Assembly: GCA_903902325.1 (NCBI GenBank)
Contig: CAIUUO010000099.1
Location: 1-38,502 of the forward strand
Reading direction: 5' to 3'
DNA length: 38,502 bases
Source of the DNA: an uncultured Bacteroidia bacterium
Lineage (GTDB): Bacteria > Bacteroidota > Bacteroidia > Bacteroidales > Prolixibacteraceae
Position numbers and translations under genes: made by a program. Of this stretch, positions 25,601-37,691 are shown in pieces (position 1 is the first letter of the stretch; every line of letters begins with the position of its first letter). Below the pieces are notes generated by a model. That model worked only from the letters and a program-made list of their open reading frames with translations, did not search any database and was not told the origin of the DNA.

Positions 25601-25755
25601 GTTCCCTTGATTACCACATTTGCTCCCGGCATCGGGTTTTTGCCCTCGTCGGTTATTGTACCTTTTACCCGTACGGATTGGGCATAGGTCAAAAGCGACA
25701 ACAGCAAGATGGGCAGCATCATAATTGCAACCCGTACTAATCTGTTTTTTTTCAT
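22690..25755 (-). CDS. susC: SusC-like TonB-dependent outer-membrane transporter
   Basis: The 1021-aa protein has a signal peptide (IMMLPILLLSLLTYAQS) and an N-terminal carboxypeptidase-D-like regulatory domain (VKGTITDEGKNPMPGANVVI). It then has the TonB-box-like DEVVVVGYGTQRKE, the plug (IRIRGTRSLTASNDPLVVLD, DILKDASATAIYGSRGANGV) and a 22-strand barrel ending in the aromatic C-terminus NYLIGLNMSF. It imports oligosaccharides into the periplasm with energy from TonB. It is first in the operon with SusD. No N-terminal STN domain is seen, so anti-sigma signalling is unlikely, in line with regulation by the HTCS at 26877-30770. Confidence 0.95.
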   Translation of the reverse strand: MKKNRLVRVAIMMLPILLLSLLTYAQSVRVKGTITDEGKNPMPGANVVIKGTTTGVVTDAYGKFQIDADAKSTLSFSSIGYKTREILVANQKDISIQLLPDNLQVDEVVVVGYGTQRKESVTGSVASMKGDVLREMPSANITQSMQGRVAGVDMQQTDSKPGSTLQIRIRGTRSLTASNDPLVVLDGIPFAGSISDLSSDDIKSIDILKDASATAIYGSRGANGVILITSNKGTKGDNAHISYNSYYGVKNAIDYPMMNGTDFIALRKAANIYTTNGTDEDNSMNTDWQSMFYRTGIQTNHDINVTGGTQKGSYKFGVGYFSDQAVIPGSDYIRYSIRGSVDQEIGKYLHVGATTNNIYSITDGAGLGMYGVLSMSPIANPYNTDGSLKTTVQMPLDKQWVYAKSVIDGLGDKWKDQSKAFASYNSFYGELKIPGVEGLKYRINVGLDFRMSNGGNYTGVGVFSSTPDNPSTASISNSIATHWTVEHLLSYDRTFAQKHKVNAVAMYSAEQSKSNNSYVSAKNIPADAFQFYNLGQSAAADITVNPNYQGFSESGLMSWMGRVMYSYDDRYMISATFRADASSRLAPGHQWHSYPAVSVGWNIMKESFMKSITVINDLKLRAGYGQTSNQAVSPYSTLGSLKTSPYNYGTTYATGYYVSTLPNPGLGWEYSITKNLGIDFSILKNRLSGTAEYYITDTKDLLMSVNLPSTSGVSSYTANVGSTQNKGFEFSLNGTILKNYNGWTWEAGINVYTNKNKVVALTSGQTQDVGNSWFVGHSLNNVYDYKKIGLWNTTDADYKYLQTLEPGGKAGMIKVEYTGTYNADGSPTRAISAADRQVMDLDPDFQGGFNTRVAYKEFDLSIVGGFQYGGTLISTLYGSAGYLNLLTGRRGNIQVDYWTATNTGASYPNPAGPLSGDNPKYAQDLSYFNGTFAKIRTITLGYEIKQNWIKKAGLSKLRIYGTVTNPLTLFSAYHSQSGLDPETNSYGDGNSAVASFNHRILTVGYNTPSTHNYLIGLNMSF

Positions 25756-25913
25756 TGATTTAGTTTTAATAATTAAGAAAATTAAGTAAAGTTCTCATCG
25801 GTCATTTCTTCCGATAATGATCTGCTTTTGGTTAATCAGACCTACTGGTGATTTTGAATTTTTATTTTTTCATATATAGTTTTAGTTATCATTCAAATCT
25901 TACTTTGACATTT

Positions 25914-25975
25914 GAGTACAAGCATACTCTCTTGTATCCATACAGATTTATCATTTCTTTTCACGGGTAAAAGTA
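25914..25975 (-). promoter_or_regulatory. Candidate susC leader: -7 box and inverted repeat
   Basis: On the minus strand TACTTTTA (25975-25968) matches the Bacteroidetes -7 consensus TAnnTTTG except in the last base. Between it and susC is an inverted repeat TACAAG-n8-CTTGTA (25917-25936) that could be an RNA hairpin or a protein site. No -33 box with good spacing is visible. The remaining 25756-26050 is AT-rich leader. Confidence 0.25.
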
Positions 25976-26050
25976 GGAAGGGTCGGAGCGACGCACTTCC
26001 AATAATAGATATTTGATTGTTGATTTTGGATAAATTAATCGGACCTTTAA

Positions 26051-26085
26051 GCCAACTGGTGACCCGGAGTCACCCATTAACTGGC
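26051..26085. repeat. Palindromic element, copy 4 (degenerate; left edge of insertion 2)
   Basis: It keeps the core ...GGTGACC-CGG-AGTCACCC... and the outer GCCA/TGGC pair, but the left arm lacks four bases and has mismatches. It is the left boundary of the second insertion, matching copy 2 in position. Confidence 0.6.
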
Positions 26086-26091
26086 GGCCGG

Positions 26092-26297
26092 CTAACTGCA
26101 TGCGGCCGAAAAAGAGTTGCAGTTAATTTATGGTCAATTTGTTTCACAATTAAGGAAAGATTATTTTTAGAAAACTAAATCTGGTCTCTGTCAGCCTCAG
26201 CCACAAAATTTTCAATATTTTGGACTGAAGTCGTCATGTGTATTTAGATAGCGAAGTGTTCCGAAACCCGCCGCATGCTCACAACGTAAACCTTTAC
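26092..26297 (+). other. attC-like paired boxes in the leader of insertion 2
   Basis: GCATGCGGC (26098-26106), shortly after CTAAC, pairs perfectly with GCCGCATGC (26270-26278), which is followed by ACAGTTTATGC. The 3' part shares TCCGAAACC-GCC and ACAGTT-ATG with the hairpin at 1971-2098. The span of about 205 bp is longer than usual for attC, and the terminal boxes match weakly. Confidence 0.3.
26150..26245 (+). repeat. Leader shared with island 1 (1345-1437)
   Basis: It aligns by eye with 1345-1437 across GAAAGAT-ATT, TTTTAGA-AACTAAATCTG, TTTTC-ATA-TTTG-ACTG and TCGTCA. It lies between palindrome copy 4 and the single gene of this insertion. The stretch 26298-26381 shows nothing else recognisable. 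Confidence 0.7.
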
Positions 26298-26381
26298 AGT
26301 TTATGCTACGACGTCAACAGTTTCTACTAATTTTAATTTGGTTCATAAAACCATATTATTAACTCTTAAAATAGACTTGGA

Positions 26382-26831
26382 ATGAAATACAAAATCGGAA
26401 CAAAGGAAAGCCCAATGGCATTAAAGACACCACCATTAACGAGCGAATACACTATGCATGTTGACGAAAAAGATGGAAAAGAAGTTTTAGTATGCACCGT
26501 TGGCAAAACGGTATTGCATTACGACATCCGCTGTCTGGATGACCTTCATTCTATGCTCAAAAAGCACGGCGAGTGGATGGAACTTGGTAGTGCTGATGAG
26601 CAGAAACCAGCAAAGGAAGGAACCGTAGAAGCCTGGGGTCGTTCCGGGGAAAATCCGGTTAAAGGATGGTATGGTTTAAAGAAAGGACTTCGCGGACGAT
26701 TTGGAATGTATATTCCGCCCTTAATGGAAGAACTTGGACTTGCAGAAGTAACACACGAGGCAAAGGGAAACAAAATGAAAGCGAAGGACGAAGGACAAGG
26801 AAAGTCACCGATAGCAAAAGAATCTCGTTAA
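26382..26831 (+). CDS. Conserved-looking small protein of unknown function
   Basis: The 149-aa protein begins MKYKIGTKESPMALKTPP. Its central block EGTVEAWGRSGENPVKGWYG then LKKGLRGRFGMYIPPLMEEL looks strongly conserved in character (Gly, Trp, aromatic residues). The C-terminal 25 residues are Lys/Glu/Gly-rich and probably disordered. There is no signal peptide. I do not recognise a function; it may belong to one of the small DUF families. It is the only plus-strand gene inside the PUL. It is bracketed by palindrome copies 4 and 5 and preceded by the leader shared with island 1, so it is most likely cargo of an insertion. Its stop codon ends on the first base of copy 5. Confidence 0.8.
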   Translation: MKYKIGTKESPMALKTPPLTSEYTMHVDEKDGKEVLVCTVGKTVLHYDIRCLDDLHSMLKKHGEWMELGSADEQKPAKEGTVEAWGRSGENPVKGWYGLKKGLRGRFGMYIPPLMEELGLAEVTHEAKGNKMKAKDEGQGKSPIAKESR

Positions 26832-26863
26832 GTCATCGGGTGTCTTGGAGTCACCCGATGACT
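26831..26863. repeat. Palindromic element, copy 5 (right edge of insertion 2)
   Basis: Arms at 26831-26845 and 26849-26863 around TGG, with one mismatch. Compared with copy 1, the sixth stem pair is T-A instead of G-C, changed on both arms. It lies between the convergent stop codons of the unknown gene and the HTCS. Confidence 0.9.
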
Positions 26864-26876
26864 CACGATCATCTGC

Positions 26877-30770
<3,894 letters not shown>

Positions 30771-30904
30771 ATGAAACCTTTGAACTCAAAAGTAATAAAA
30801 GTTATGAATCAATTTTGCTTATACAAGACCAATTGGAGCAGCTTCAGCAAACTGACGGATTTGGTAATAGTAAACCTTTACAACATCGCGATATCAGGGA
30901 TGGC

Positions 30905-32071
<1,167 letters not shown>

Positions 32072-32089
32072 TCACTCCTTCATCAATTA

Positions 32090-32184
32090 GCCGGTAACAG
32101 GTTGCAAGTTACAGGTTTCAAGTTACAGGAAAATTTTGATAGAAACGTTCTTCACTTTTTCCTTTATCCTTTATCCTTTTTCCT
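32090..32184. repeat. Composite short-word repeat, left inverted copy
   Basis: GTAACAGGTTGCAAGTTAC-type words (32091-32129) are followed by CCTTTATCC-type words (32159-32184) directly after the carB stop. The whole stretch aligns with the reverse complement of 37546-37636, including the middle AAAA-TTGAT part. Confidence 0.65.
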
Positions 32185-35100
32185 TCACTTGTATTCATCC
32201 CACGATTTGATGCTGATATCATCCATCTCCAGTTTGCAGATGGCATAGATAAACGCACTGGCAACGCGTGCATTGGTAATCAGCGGAATGTTGAAGTCAA
32301 TGGCATTCCGGCGGATGCGGTAACCATTCGACAACTCCCTGTTGGTATGGTCCTTCGGAATGTTGATGACCATTTCGATCTTGCGTTCCTTGATGAGTTC
32401 CAGGGTATTTGGCGACATGTCCTCCTCGTCGGGCCAATATACCTTTTCGGTTTCTATGCCATTGTCCTGGAAGAAATGGTGTGTACCGCCAGTGGCGTAG
32501 ATCGTGAAGCCTCTCTCTTTGAGCATTTTGGCGCTTGCAAGCAACTCTATTTTTCCCCTTGCAGGTCCTGATGAGATCAGGATGGTTTTCTTCGGAATGC
32601 GGTAACCCACAGAAAGCATTGATTTCAGCAATGCCTCGTAGAAGTTTTCGCCGATACAACCAACTTCTCCCGTTGAGGCCATGTCGACACCTGAAACCGG
32701 GTCGGCATTCAGCAACCTGTGGAAGGAGAACTGAGCGGCTTTTACTCCGACGTAATCGAGTTCAAAAAGGGACTTGTCCGGTTTCTCGAAAGGTACGTCA
32801 AGCATAGCCTTGGTGGCAATCTCGATCAGGTTGGTCTTCAATACCTTGGAGACGAACGGAAATGACCTGGAAGCACGCAGGTTGCATTCTATAACCTTGA
32901 TGTCATTGTCCTTGGCCAGGTACTGAATGTTGAATGGTCCGGTGATTTCAAGCGCCTTGGCAATTTTACGCGAAATTTTCTTGATCCTGCGAATCGTTTC
33001 CACATACAGTTTCTGAGGTGGAAAGACGATGGTTGCATCACCTGAGTGTACTCCTGCAAACTCAACGTGCTCGGAGAGGGCATAAGCTACGATTTCGCCG
33101 TTTTTGGCGACGGCGTCGACCTCTATTTCCTTGGCATTCTCTATGAATTCTGATACAACTACCGGATGTTCCTTGGAAACGTGTGTTGCAAGTGCAAGGA
33201 AATGTTCCAGCTGATCGCGGTTAGAAACCACGTTCATGGCGGCACCCGACAAAACATAGGAGGGTCGGATAAGTACCGGAAATCCTACTTCATCTACAAA
33301 TTTAAAGATTTCTTCGATGGTGGTAAGTTGGCTCCAGCGAGGCTGGTCGACTTCCAGTTTGTCGAGCATGGCCGAGAACTTGTTGCGGTCTTCGGCATTG
33401 TCGATTTTTTCGGCCGTCGTACCCAGGATCGGCACATTCTGGGCATGCAACTTCATGGCCAGGTTATTAGGGATCTGACCTCCCATCGACAGCACGGTAC
33501 CTTTGGGTTCTTCCAGATCACAGATATCCAACACCCTTTCCAGGGAAAGTTCATCAAAATAGAGCCTGTCGCAGTTGTCGTAGTCTGTAGAAACTGTTTC
33601 AGGGTTGTAGTTGATCATGATGGCACGGAATCCCTCCTTGCGGATGGTGTTCACGGCATTTACCGAACACCAGTCAAACTCGACGGAGGAGCCGATGCGG
33701 TAGGCACCGGATCCCAGAACGATGATCGATTTGTTGTCGTGCTCAAAGGTGACATCATGTTCCGATCCGTTGTAGGTCACGTAGAGATAATTGGTCTGGG
33801 CGGGATACTCTCCGGCAAGGGTATCTATCTGCTTGATAAAAGGCAAAATACCCAGTTTCTTCCTGTATTCTCTCACCTTCAGGCTCTCCACATTCATGTC
33901 CTTCACTCCGGATTTCAATACCAGCCTGGCTATCTGGAAGTCTGAAAATCCCAGCTTTTTAGCATCACGCAGAAGTTCAGCAGGCAACTTCTCGAGGGAG
34001 CCAAATTCAATCAGGCGGTTTCTTAGCAGGTAAATATTCTGCAGGCGCATCAGGAACCACTTGTCAATCCTTGTGATCTCCCAGATATTGTCGACTGAAT
34101 ATCCTTTGTGGAAAGCCTCTGCGATGGCAAAAATCCTTCTGTCGGTTGGGTTGACCAGTTCCTCATCGATGTCAATGATCTCCATGTCGCCACGGTTGCC
34201 GACAAAGCCGTGCATGCCGATTCCGATCATGCGGAGTCCTTTCTGGATCGCTTCCTCGAAGTTGCGACCAATTGCCATGATTTCGCCCACAGACTTCATG
34301 CTTGAGCCGAGATTCTTGGATACTCCTACAAACTTGCCAAGATCCCAGCGCGGGATCTTCACGACGCAATAGTCGAGTGCAGGTTCGAAGCAGGCAGTGG
34401 TCACCTTGGTCACTGAATTCTTCAGTTCATGAAGCCCGTAACCCAATCCGAGTTTGGCCGCCACGAATGCCAGCGGATAACCCGTTGCCTTGGATGCCAG
34501 TGCGGAAGACCTGGAAAGACGGGCATTGACTTCGATAACCCGGTAGTCTTCGGAGTTTGGATCGAGTGCAAACTGGACATTACATTCTCCGATCACACCG
34601 ATCTTGCGTATGATTTTGATTGAAAGTGCACGGAGCATATGGTATTCTGAATTGGAAAGGGTCTGGGAAGGAGCGACAACGATCGACTCTCCGGTATGGA
34701 TGCCAAGCGGGTCGAAATTCTCCATGTTACAAACCGTGATGCAATTGTCATACTGGTCGCGGACAACTTCATACTCCACCTCTTTCCAGCCCTTAATGGA
34801 CTCTTCCACGAGTATCTGTCCGGAATAGGAGAAGGCATTGTCGGCCAGTTTGTTAAGTTCCGTTTCGTTGGAACAGAAACCTGAACCGAGGCCACCCAAG
34901 GTATAAGCAGCCCGGATAATCAGCGGATAGCCCAGGGTATTTGCGGCTTGTCTGGCTTGTTCGATAGAGGTGCAGGCTATGCTTCTTGGTGTCAGTACAT
35001 CAATTTCATGGAGAATGCCGGAGAATATTTCGCGGTCCTCGGTGTTGATGATCGACTGAACGGGTGTTCCGACCACTTTCAGATTATATTTTTCAAGGAT

Positions 35101-35415
35101 TCCCTGACGGAAGAGATCCACACCGCAATTGAGTGCAGTTTGTCCGCCGAAAGCCAGCAGGATGCCGTCGGGCTTTTCTTTCTGGATGACTTTTTCCACA
35201 AAATAGGCCGTAACCGGAAGAAAATATATTTTATCGGCAATCTCTTCGGAAGTCTGGATGGTCGCGATGTTGGGATTGATCAGGATGGTATACACGCCCT
35301 CTTCCTTCAGGGCCTTCAGCGCCTGTGAACCCGAATAGTCAAACTCACCCGCTTCACCAATTTTCAGTGCGCCGGAACCCAGGACGATGACTTTTTTGAT
35401 ATTTGTGTTGAGCAT
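32185..35415 (-). CDS. carB: Carbamoyl-phosphate synthase large subunit
   Basis: The 1076-aa protein has the usual length and layout. The first ATP-grasp half carries VLGSGALKIGEAGEFDYSGS, and the central oligomerisation domain follows. The second ATP-grasp half has VLGSGAYRIGSSVEFDWCSV and RPSYVLSG. The C-terminal MGS-like allosteric domain is KTILISSGPARGKIELLASA onward. It makes carbamoyl phosphate from bicarbonate, ATP and ammonia delivered by CarA, feeding both arginine and pyrimidine synthesis. It follows carA after 112 bp of short-word repeats on the same strand. The KIGEAGEFDYSG form is the one common in Bacteroidetes. Its stop is followed immediately by the AAAGGATAAAGG-type tract. 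Confidence 0.97.
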   Translation of the reverse strand: MLNTNIKKVIVLGSGALKIGEAGEFDYSGSQALKALKEEGVYTILINPNIATIQTSEEIADKIYFLPVTAYFVEKVIQKEKPDGILLAFGGQTALNCGVDLFRQGILEKYNLKVVGTPVQSIINTEDREIFSGILHEIDVLTPRSIACTSIEQARQAANTLGYPLIIRAAYTLGGLGSGFCSNETELNKLADNAFSYSGQILVEESIKGWKEVEYEVVRDQYDNCITVCNMENFDPLGIHTGESIVVAPSQTLSNSEYHMLRALSIKIIRKIGVIGECNVQFALDPNSEDYRVIEVNARLSRSSALASKATGYPLAFVAAKLGLGYGLHELKNSVTKVTTACFEPALDYCVVKIPRWDLGKFVGVSKNLGSSMKSVGEIMAIGRNFEEAIQKGLRMIGIGMHGFVGNRGDMEIIDIDEELVNPTDRRIFAIAEAFHKGYSVDNIWEITRIDKWFLMRLQNIYLLRNRLIEFGSLEKLPAELLRDAKKLGFSDFQIARLVLKSGVKDMNVESLKVREYRKKLGILPFIKQIDTLAGEYPAQTNYLYVTYNGSEHDVTFEHDNKSIIVLGSGAYRIGSSVEFDWCSVNAVNTIRKEGFRAIMINYNPETVSTDYDNCDRLYFDELSLERVLDICDLEEPKGTVLSMGGQIPNNLAMKLHAQNVPILGTTAEKIDNAEDRNKFSAMLDKLEVDQPRWSQLTTIEEIFKFVDEVGFPVLIRPSYVLSGAAMNVVSNRDQLEHFLALATHVSKEHPVVVSEFIENAKEIEVDAVAKNGEIVAYALSEHVEFAGVHSGDATIVFPPQKLYVETIRRIKKISRKIAKALEITGPFNIQYLAKDNDIKVIECNLRASRSFPFVSKVLKTNLIEIATKAMLDVPFEKPDKSLFELDYVGVKAAQFSFHRLLNADPVSGVDMASTGEVGCIGENFYEALLKSMLSVGYRIPKKTILISSGPARGKIELLASAKMLKERGFTIYATGGTHHFFQDNGIETEKVYWPDEEDMSPNTLELIKERKIEMVINIPKDHTNRELSNGYRIRRNAIDFNIPLITNARVASAFIYAICKLEMDDISIKSWDEYK

Positions 35416-35430
35416 ATGTTTTTATTTTTG

Positions 35431-35551
35431 AGTGCCTAAAGTATTTTAAAGTGCCTAGAGTGCCTAAAGTACTTGCGCCAAATGAAATATTTGTTTGGAG
35501 TCCAAAACTTTAGGCATTTTAGTCACTTTAGTGCACTTTAGGCACTTTTTT
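35431..35551. repeat. Inverted short-word repeat (CCTAAAGTG family)
   Basis: Words AGTGCCTAAAGT (35431-35472) face ACTTTAGGCACT (35508-35551), giving an imperfect hairpin between carA and carB. The right arm runs into the last codons of carA. It may attenuate carB relative to carA, or act as an RNA-stability hairpin. Confidence 0.75.
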
Positions 35552-36607
35552 AATGTTTGCAATAAAATCATCAAATAAGAACTCAGTATCCACCGGACCG
35601 GAAGAAGCTTCCGGGTGAAACTGTGTGGAGAAGAATGGCTTGGTTTTGTGCCTGATTCCTTCGTTGGTCTCATCGTTGACATTGTAGAACAGGGTCTCCC
35701 AGTCGGCAGGTAAAGATTTCTGGTCGATGGCATAACCGTGGTTCTGGGAAGTAATGTAGCATTTGTTGGTACCGGTCAGCAGAACCGGCTGGTTGTGGCT
35801 TCGATGGCCATACTTCAGCTTGTAGGTTTTGCAACCGGCTGCCAGTCCCAGCAGCTGGTTTCCCAGACAGATGCCCATGATGGGTTTCTCCTGCAGGATG
35901 GCGGTTTTGATATGTTTTACCGTGATGTCGCACATGGTTGGATCGCCGGGTCCGTTGGTCAGAAAGAGACCATCATAATCGAGGGTGGTAAAATCATAAT
36001 CCCATGGAACCCTGATCACCCTGACTCCGCGTTTGATGAGGCATCTGATGATGTTGTTCTTCACACCGCAATCGACCAAAACGACTGTTTTATCTCCCTC
36101 CCCGTAGGTTTCTACTTTGTCGGTACTGGCTTTAGCCACCAGGTTCATCAGGTTGGGGTCGACCATTTCAATCGGTTCGCCTTCAAATTCTATTTTCCCG
36201 ATCATCGAACCCTTTTCCCTAAGAATCTTGGTCAGCGCGCGGGTGTCTATGCCGTAAATTCCGGGAATCTGTTGCGAAATCATCCAGTCGGCAAGGCTGG
36301 ACTGTGCATTCCAGTGGCTGTAACCGAATGAATAATCTTCAACAACCAATCCGGTAATATGGATTTTATCCGATTCGAAATAACTGTGCAGTCCGTCTAC
36401 CTTTTTATCTATGGGCACTCCATAATTCCCGATCATCGGATAGGTGGATACAAGGATCTGACCGGTATAGGAAGGATCCGTCAGACTCTCGGGATAGCCT
36501 GTCATGGCGGTGTAGAACACCACCTCTCCGGTCACCGATTTTTCATAACCGATAGATTTCCCCTCAAATGAGGTTCCGTCTTCAAGTACCAACTTTACTT
36601 TTCGCAT
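35528..36607 (-). CDS. carA: Carbamoyl-phosphate synthase small subunit
   Basis: The 359-aa glutaminase subunit has the N-terminal CPSase small domain (LVLEDGTSFEGKSIGY, AMTGYPESLTDPSYTGQILV). Its C-terminal class I glutamine amidotransferase domain has C247 (MGICLGNQ), H331 and E333 (QFHPEAS). It hydrolyses glutamine and passes ammonia to CarB. The family length is normal. The last codons (KVPKVH) are encoded by the short-word repeat described at 35431-35551, so the repeat has grown into the gene end. The gene is transcribed divergently from argR, with a leader of about 260 nt that contains a candidate attenuator. Confidence 0.97.
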   Translation of the reverse strand: MRKVKLVLEDGTSFEGKSIGYEKSVTGEVVFYTAMTGYPESLTDPSYTGQILVSTYPMIGNYGVPIDKKVDGLHSYFESDKIHITGLVVEDYSFGYSHWNAQSSLADWMISQQIPGIYGIDTRALTKILREKGSMIGKIEFEGEPIEMVDPNLMNLVAKASTDKVETYGEGDKTVVLVDCGVKNNIIRCLIKRGVRVIRVPWDYDFTTLDYDGLFLTNGPGDPTMCDITVKHIKTAILQEKPIMGICLGNQLLGLAAGCKTYKLKYGHRSHNQPVLLTGTNKCYITSQNHGYAIDQKSLPADWETLFYNVNDETNEGIRHKTKPFFSTQFHPEASSGPVDTEFLFDDFIANIKKVPKVH

Positions 36608-36638
36608 ATATTTATTTGTTTGTCTATCCTTTTTAAAA

Positions 36639-36751
36639 AGCTATTAGCAGTTAGCTATTGGCTTTTAGCCTTGTGTTGGTGCGTTCCGCAATCAACCCTT
36701 TGGTTTCCAAATTTCGGCAGGAGACTAAATCCTAAATCCAAAATCGAAAAT
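36639..36751. repeat. Low-complexity word repeats in carA leader
   Basis: Two word clusters: AGCTATTAGCAGTTAGCTATTGG-type at 36639-36669 (GCTATTAGC/GTTAGCTATTGGC) and CTAAATCCTAAATCC at 36725-36739. Both resemble the other intergenic word repeats of this window. No gene lies here. Confidence 0.45.
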
Positions 36752-36783
36752 TGCTTTTTCAGAATTACCATTCCTCAATAAAG

Positions 36784-36836
36784 AAAAAATGCGTTTCCAC
36801 TACTTTTGTTCAGCAGTAAAAACGCATTTTTTGCGT
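36784..36836 (-). promoter_or_regulatory. Candidate transcription attenuator upstream of carA
   Basis: Read on the minus strand, a 13-bp perfect stem (plus 36820-36832 with 36784-36796) ends in a U6 run, forming an intrinsic terminator about 30-50 nt into the predicted transcript. A short hairpin ACGCA-n5-TGCGT (plus 36832-36836 with 36822-36826) uses the same left arm, so it could act as antiterminator. The two structures exclude each other. The controlling signal (arginine, pyrimidine or protein) is unknown. Confidence 0.55.
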
Positions 36837-36874
36837 TAACAAGATCGATATATCCGGATGTTGTCGCACGGAGG

Positions 36875-36906
36875 CAAAAGTAGGTTAAAACTTCCAATAT
36901 CACAAA
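36875..36906 (-). promoter_or_regulatory. Predicted carAB promoter
   Basis: On the minus strand, TTTG (36906-36903) and TACTTTTG (36882-36875, exact TAnnTTTG) are separated by 20 bp, matching the Bacteroidetes -33/-7 promoter. Transcription would start near 36868. Confidence 0.65.
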
Positions 36907-36925
36907 AGGAACCATGTATTTTTAT

Positions 36926-36943
36926 AAATATTCATAAATATTT
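36926..36943. promoter_or_regulatory. Candidate ArgR operator
   Basis: AAATATT-CATA-AATATTT is a perfect 18-bp palindrome of ARG-box length, lying about 20 bp upstream of the carAB -33 element in the carA-argR gap. A second dyad AATTAT-ACA-ATAATT is at 37029-37043 just before argR. The region is very AT-rich, so chance dyads are likely. Confidence 0.3.
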
Positions 36944-37005
36944 AACATTTAACGCAAATATCATATAAATATACAAAATATGCTCTATAATATGCATTTT
37001 GTAAT

Positions 37006-37013
37006 TATCTTTG
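37006..37013 (+). promoter_or_regulatory. Predicted argR -7 box
   Basis: TATCTTTG is an exact TAnnTTTG match 38 bp before the argR start codon. No good -33 element is seen. It lies between direct repeats TGCATTTT at 36993-37000 and 37012-37019. Confidence 0.35.
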
Positions 37014-37051
37014 CATTTTAATACAAATAATTATACAATAATTGAATTGTT

Positions 37052-37540
37052 TTGAAAAATAAAGTTGAACGTTTCGAACTGATCAAGAAGATTATCTCCA
37101 GCGAAGTAATCAGCAACCAGGATGACCTGCAACTGCGGCTGCTTTCGATGGGGATGGAAGTGACGCAGGCAACGTTGTCGCGCGACCTCAAGTCTTTGCA
37201 GGTCATTAAGGTAAGTGACGCCAAAGTTGGATACATCTACAGGTTGCCTTCCTACGAAATGCTTCATCCTCACGAGCATGAAGCCAATGCCTCCAGGATG
37301 GGCTTTCTGGCTGACGGAGTGCTTGGCATGGAATTTTCGGGCAACCTTGGCGTGATAAAAACCTTGCCGGGATTCGCACCCAGCACGGCTCTGGCCATTG
37401 ACGAATCGGGATGCAAGGAGATTTTAGGTACGATTGCGGGGGACGATACCATTCTCGTTGTCATGCGGGATGGTGTTGGAAGGAACGATGTGATCAGGGC
37501 GCTGGTGGGAATCATGCCAAACCTGGAAAGCAAGCTTTAA
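37052..37540 (+). CDS. argR: Arginine repressor
   Basis: The 162-aa protein starts at TTG 37052. It has an N-terminal winged helix (ERFELIKKIISSEVISNQDD, then QATLSRDLKSLQVIKV, the ArgR recognition helix SRDL). Its C-terminal arginine-binding hexamerisation domain has LPGFAPSTALAID and ILGTIAGDDTILVVMRD with the GDDT motif. It represses arginine synthesis when arginine is high. The TTG start is chosen because the family N-terminus begins a few residues before the helix and no nearby upstream ATG is in frame. It is divergent from carAB and probably regulates both sides through AT-rich dyads in the 444-bp gap. Confidence 0.95.
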   Translation: MKNKVERFELIKKIISSEVISNQDDLQLRLLSMGMEVTQATLSRDLKSLQVIKVSDAKVGYIYRLPSYEMLHPHEHEANASRMGFLADGVLGMEFSGNLGVIKTLPGFAPSTALAIDESGCKEILGTIAGDDTILVVMRDGVGRNDVIRALVGIMPNLESKL

Positions 37541-37545
37541 CAGAA

Positions 37546-37636
37546 GGCTAAAGGATAAAGGCTAAAGGAAAAAGGAAAGAAAGCTACATCAATATTTTTT
37601 CAGGTAACCTGCAACTTGTAACCTGTAACCCGTAAT
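37546..37636. repeat. Composite short-word repeat, right inverted copy
   Basis: AAGGCTAAAGGATAAAGGC-type words (37546-37578), a short AT-rich middle, and GGTAACCTGCAACTTGTAACC-type words (37603-37636) directly after the argR stop. It is the inverted counterpart of 32090-32184, so the carB-carA-argR block is flanked by the two. Confidence 0.65.
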
Positions 37637-37691
37637 AATTTGAAAGGCTAATAATTACAAGCCAGAACAAAATTTGAAAAATGAATCAACA

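Noticed and set aside
26382-26831. PUL function for the small plus-strand gene
   Set aside because: It is in opposite orientation, lacks a signal peptide, and is bracketed by palindromes like island 1, so insertion cargo is the simpler reading.
33166-33945. 259-codon plus-strand frame opposite carB
   Set aside because: carB is complete and highly conserved on the other strand; the opposite frame has no domain features.
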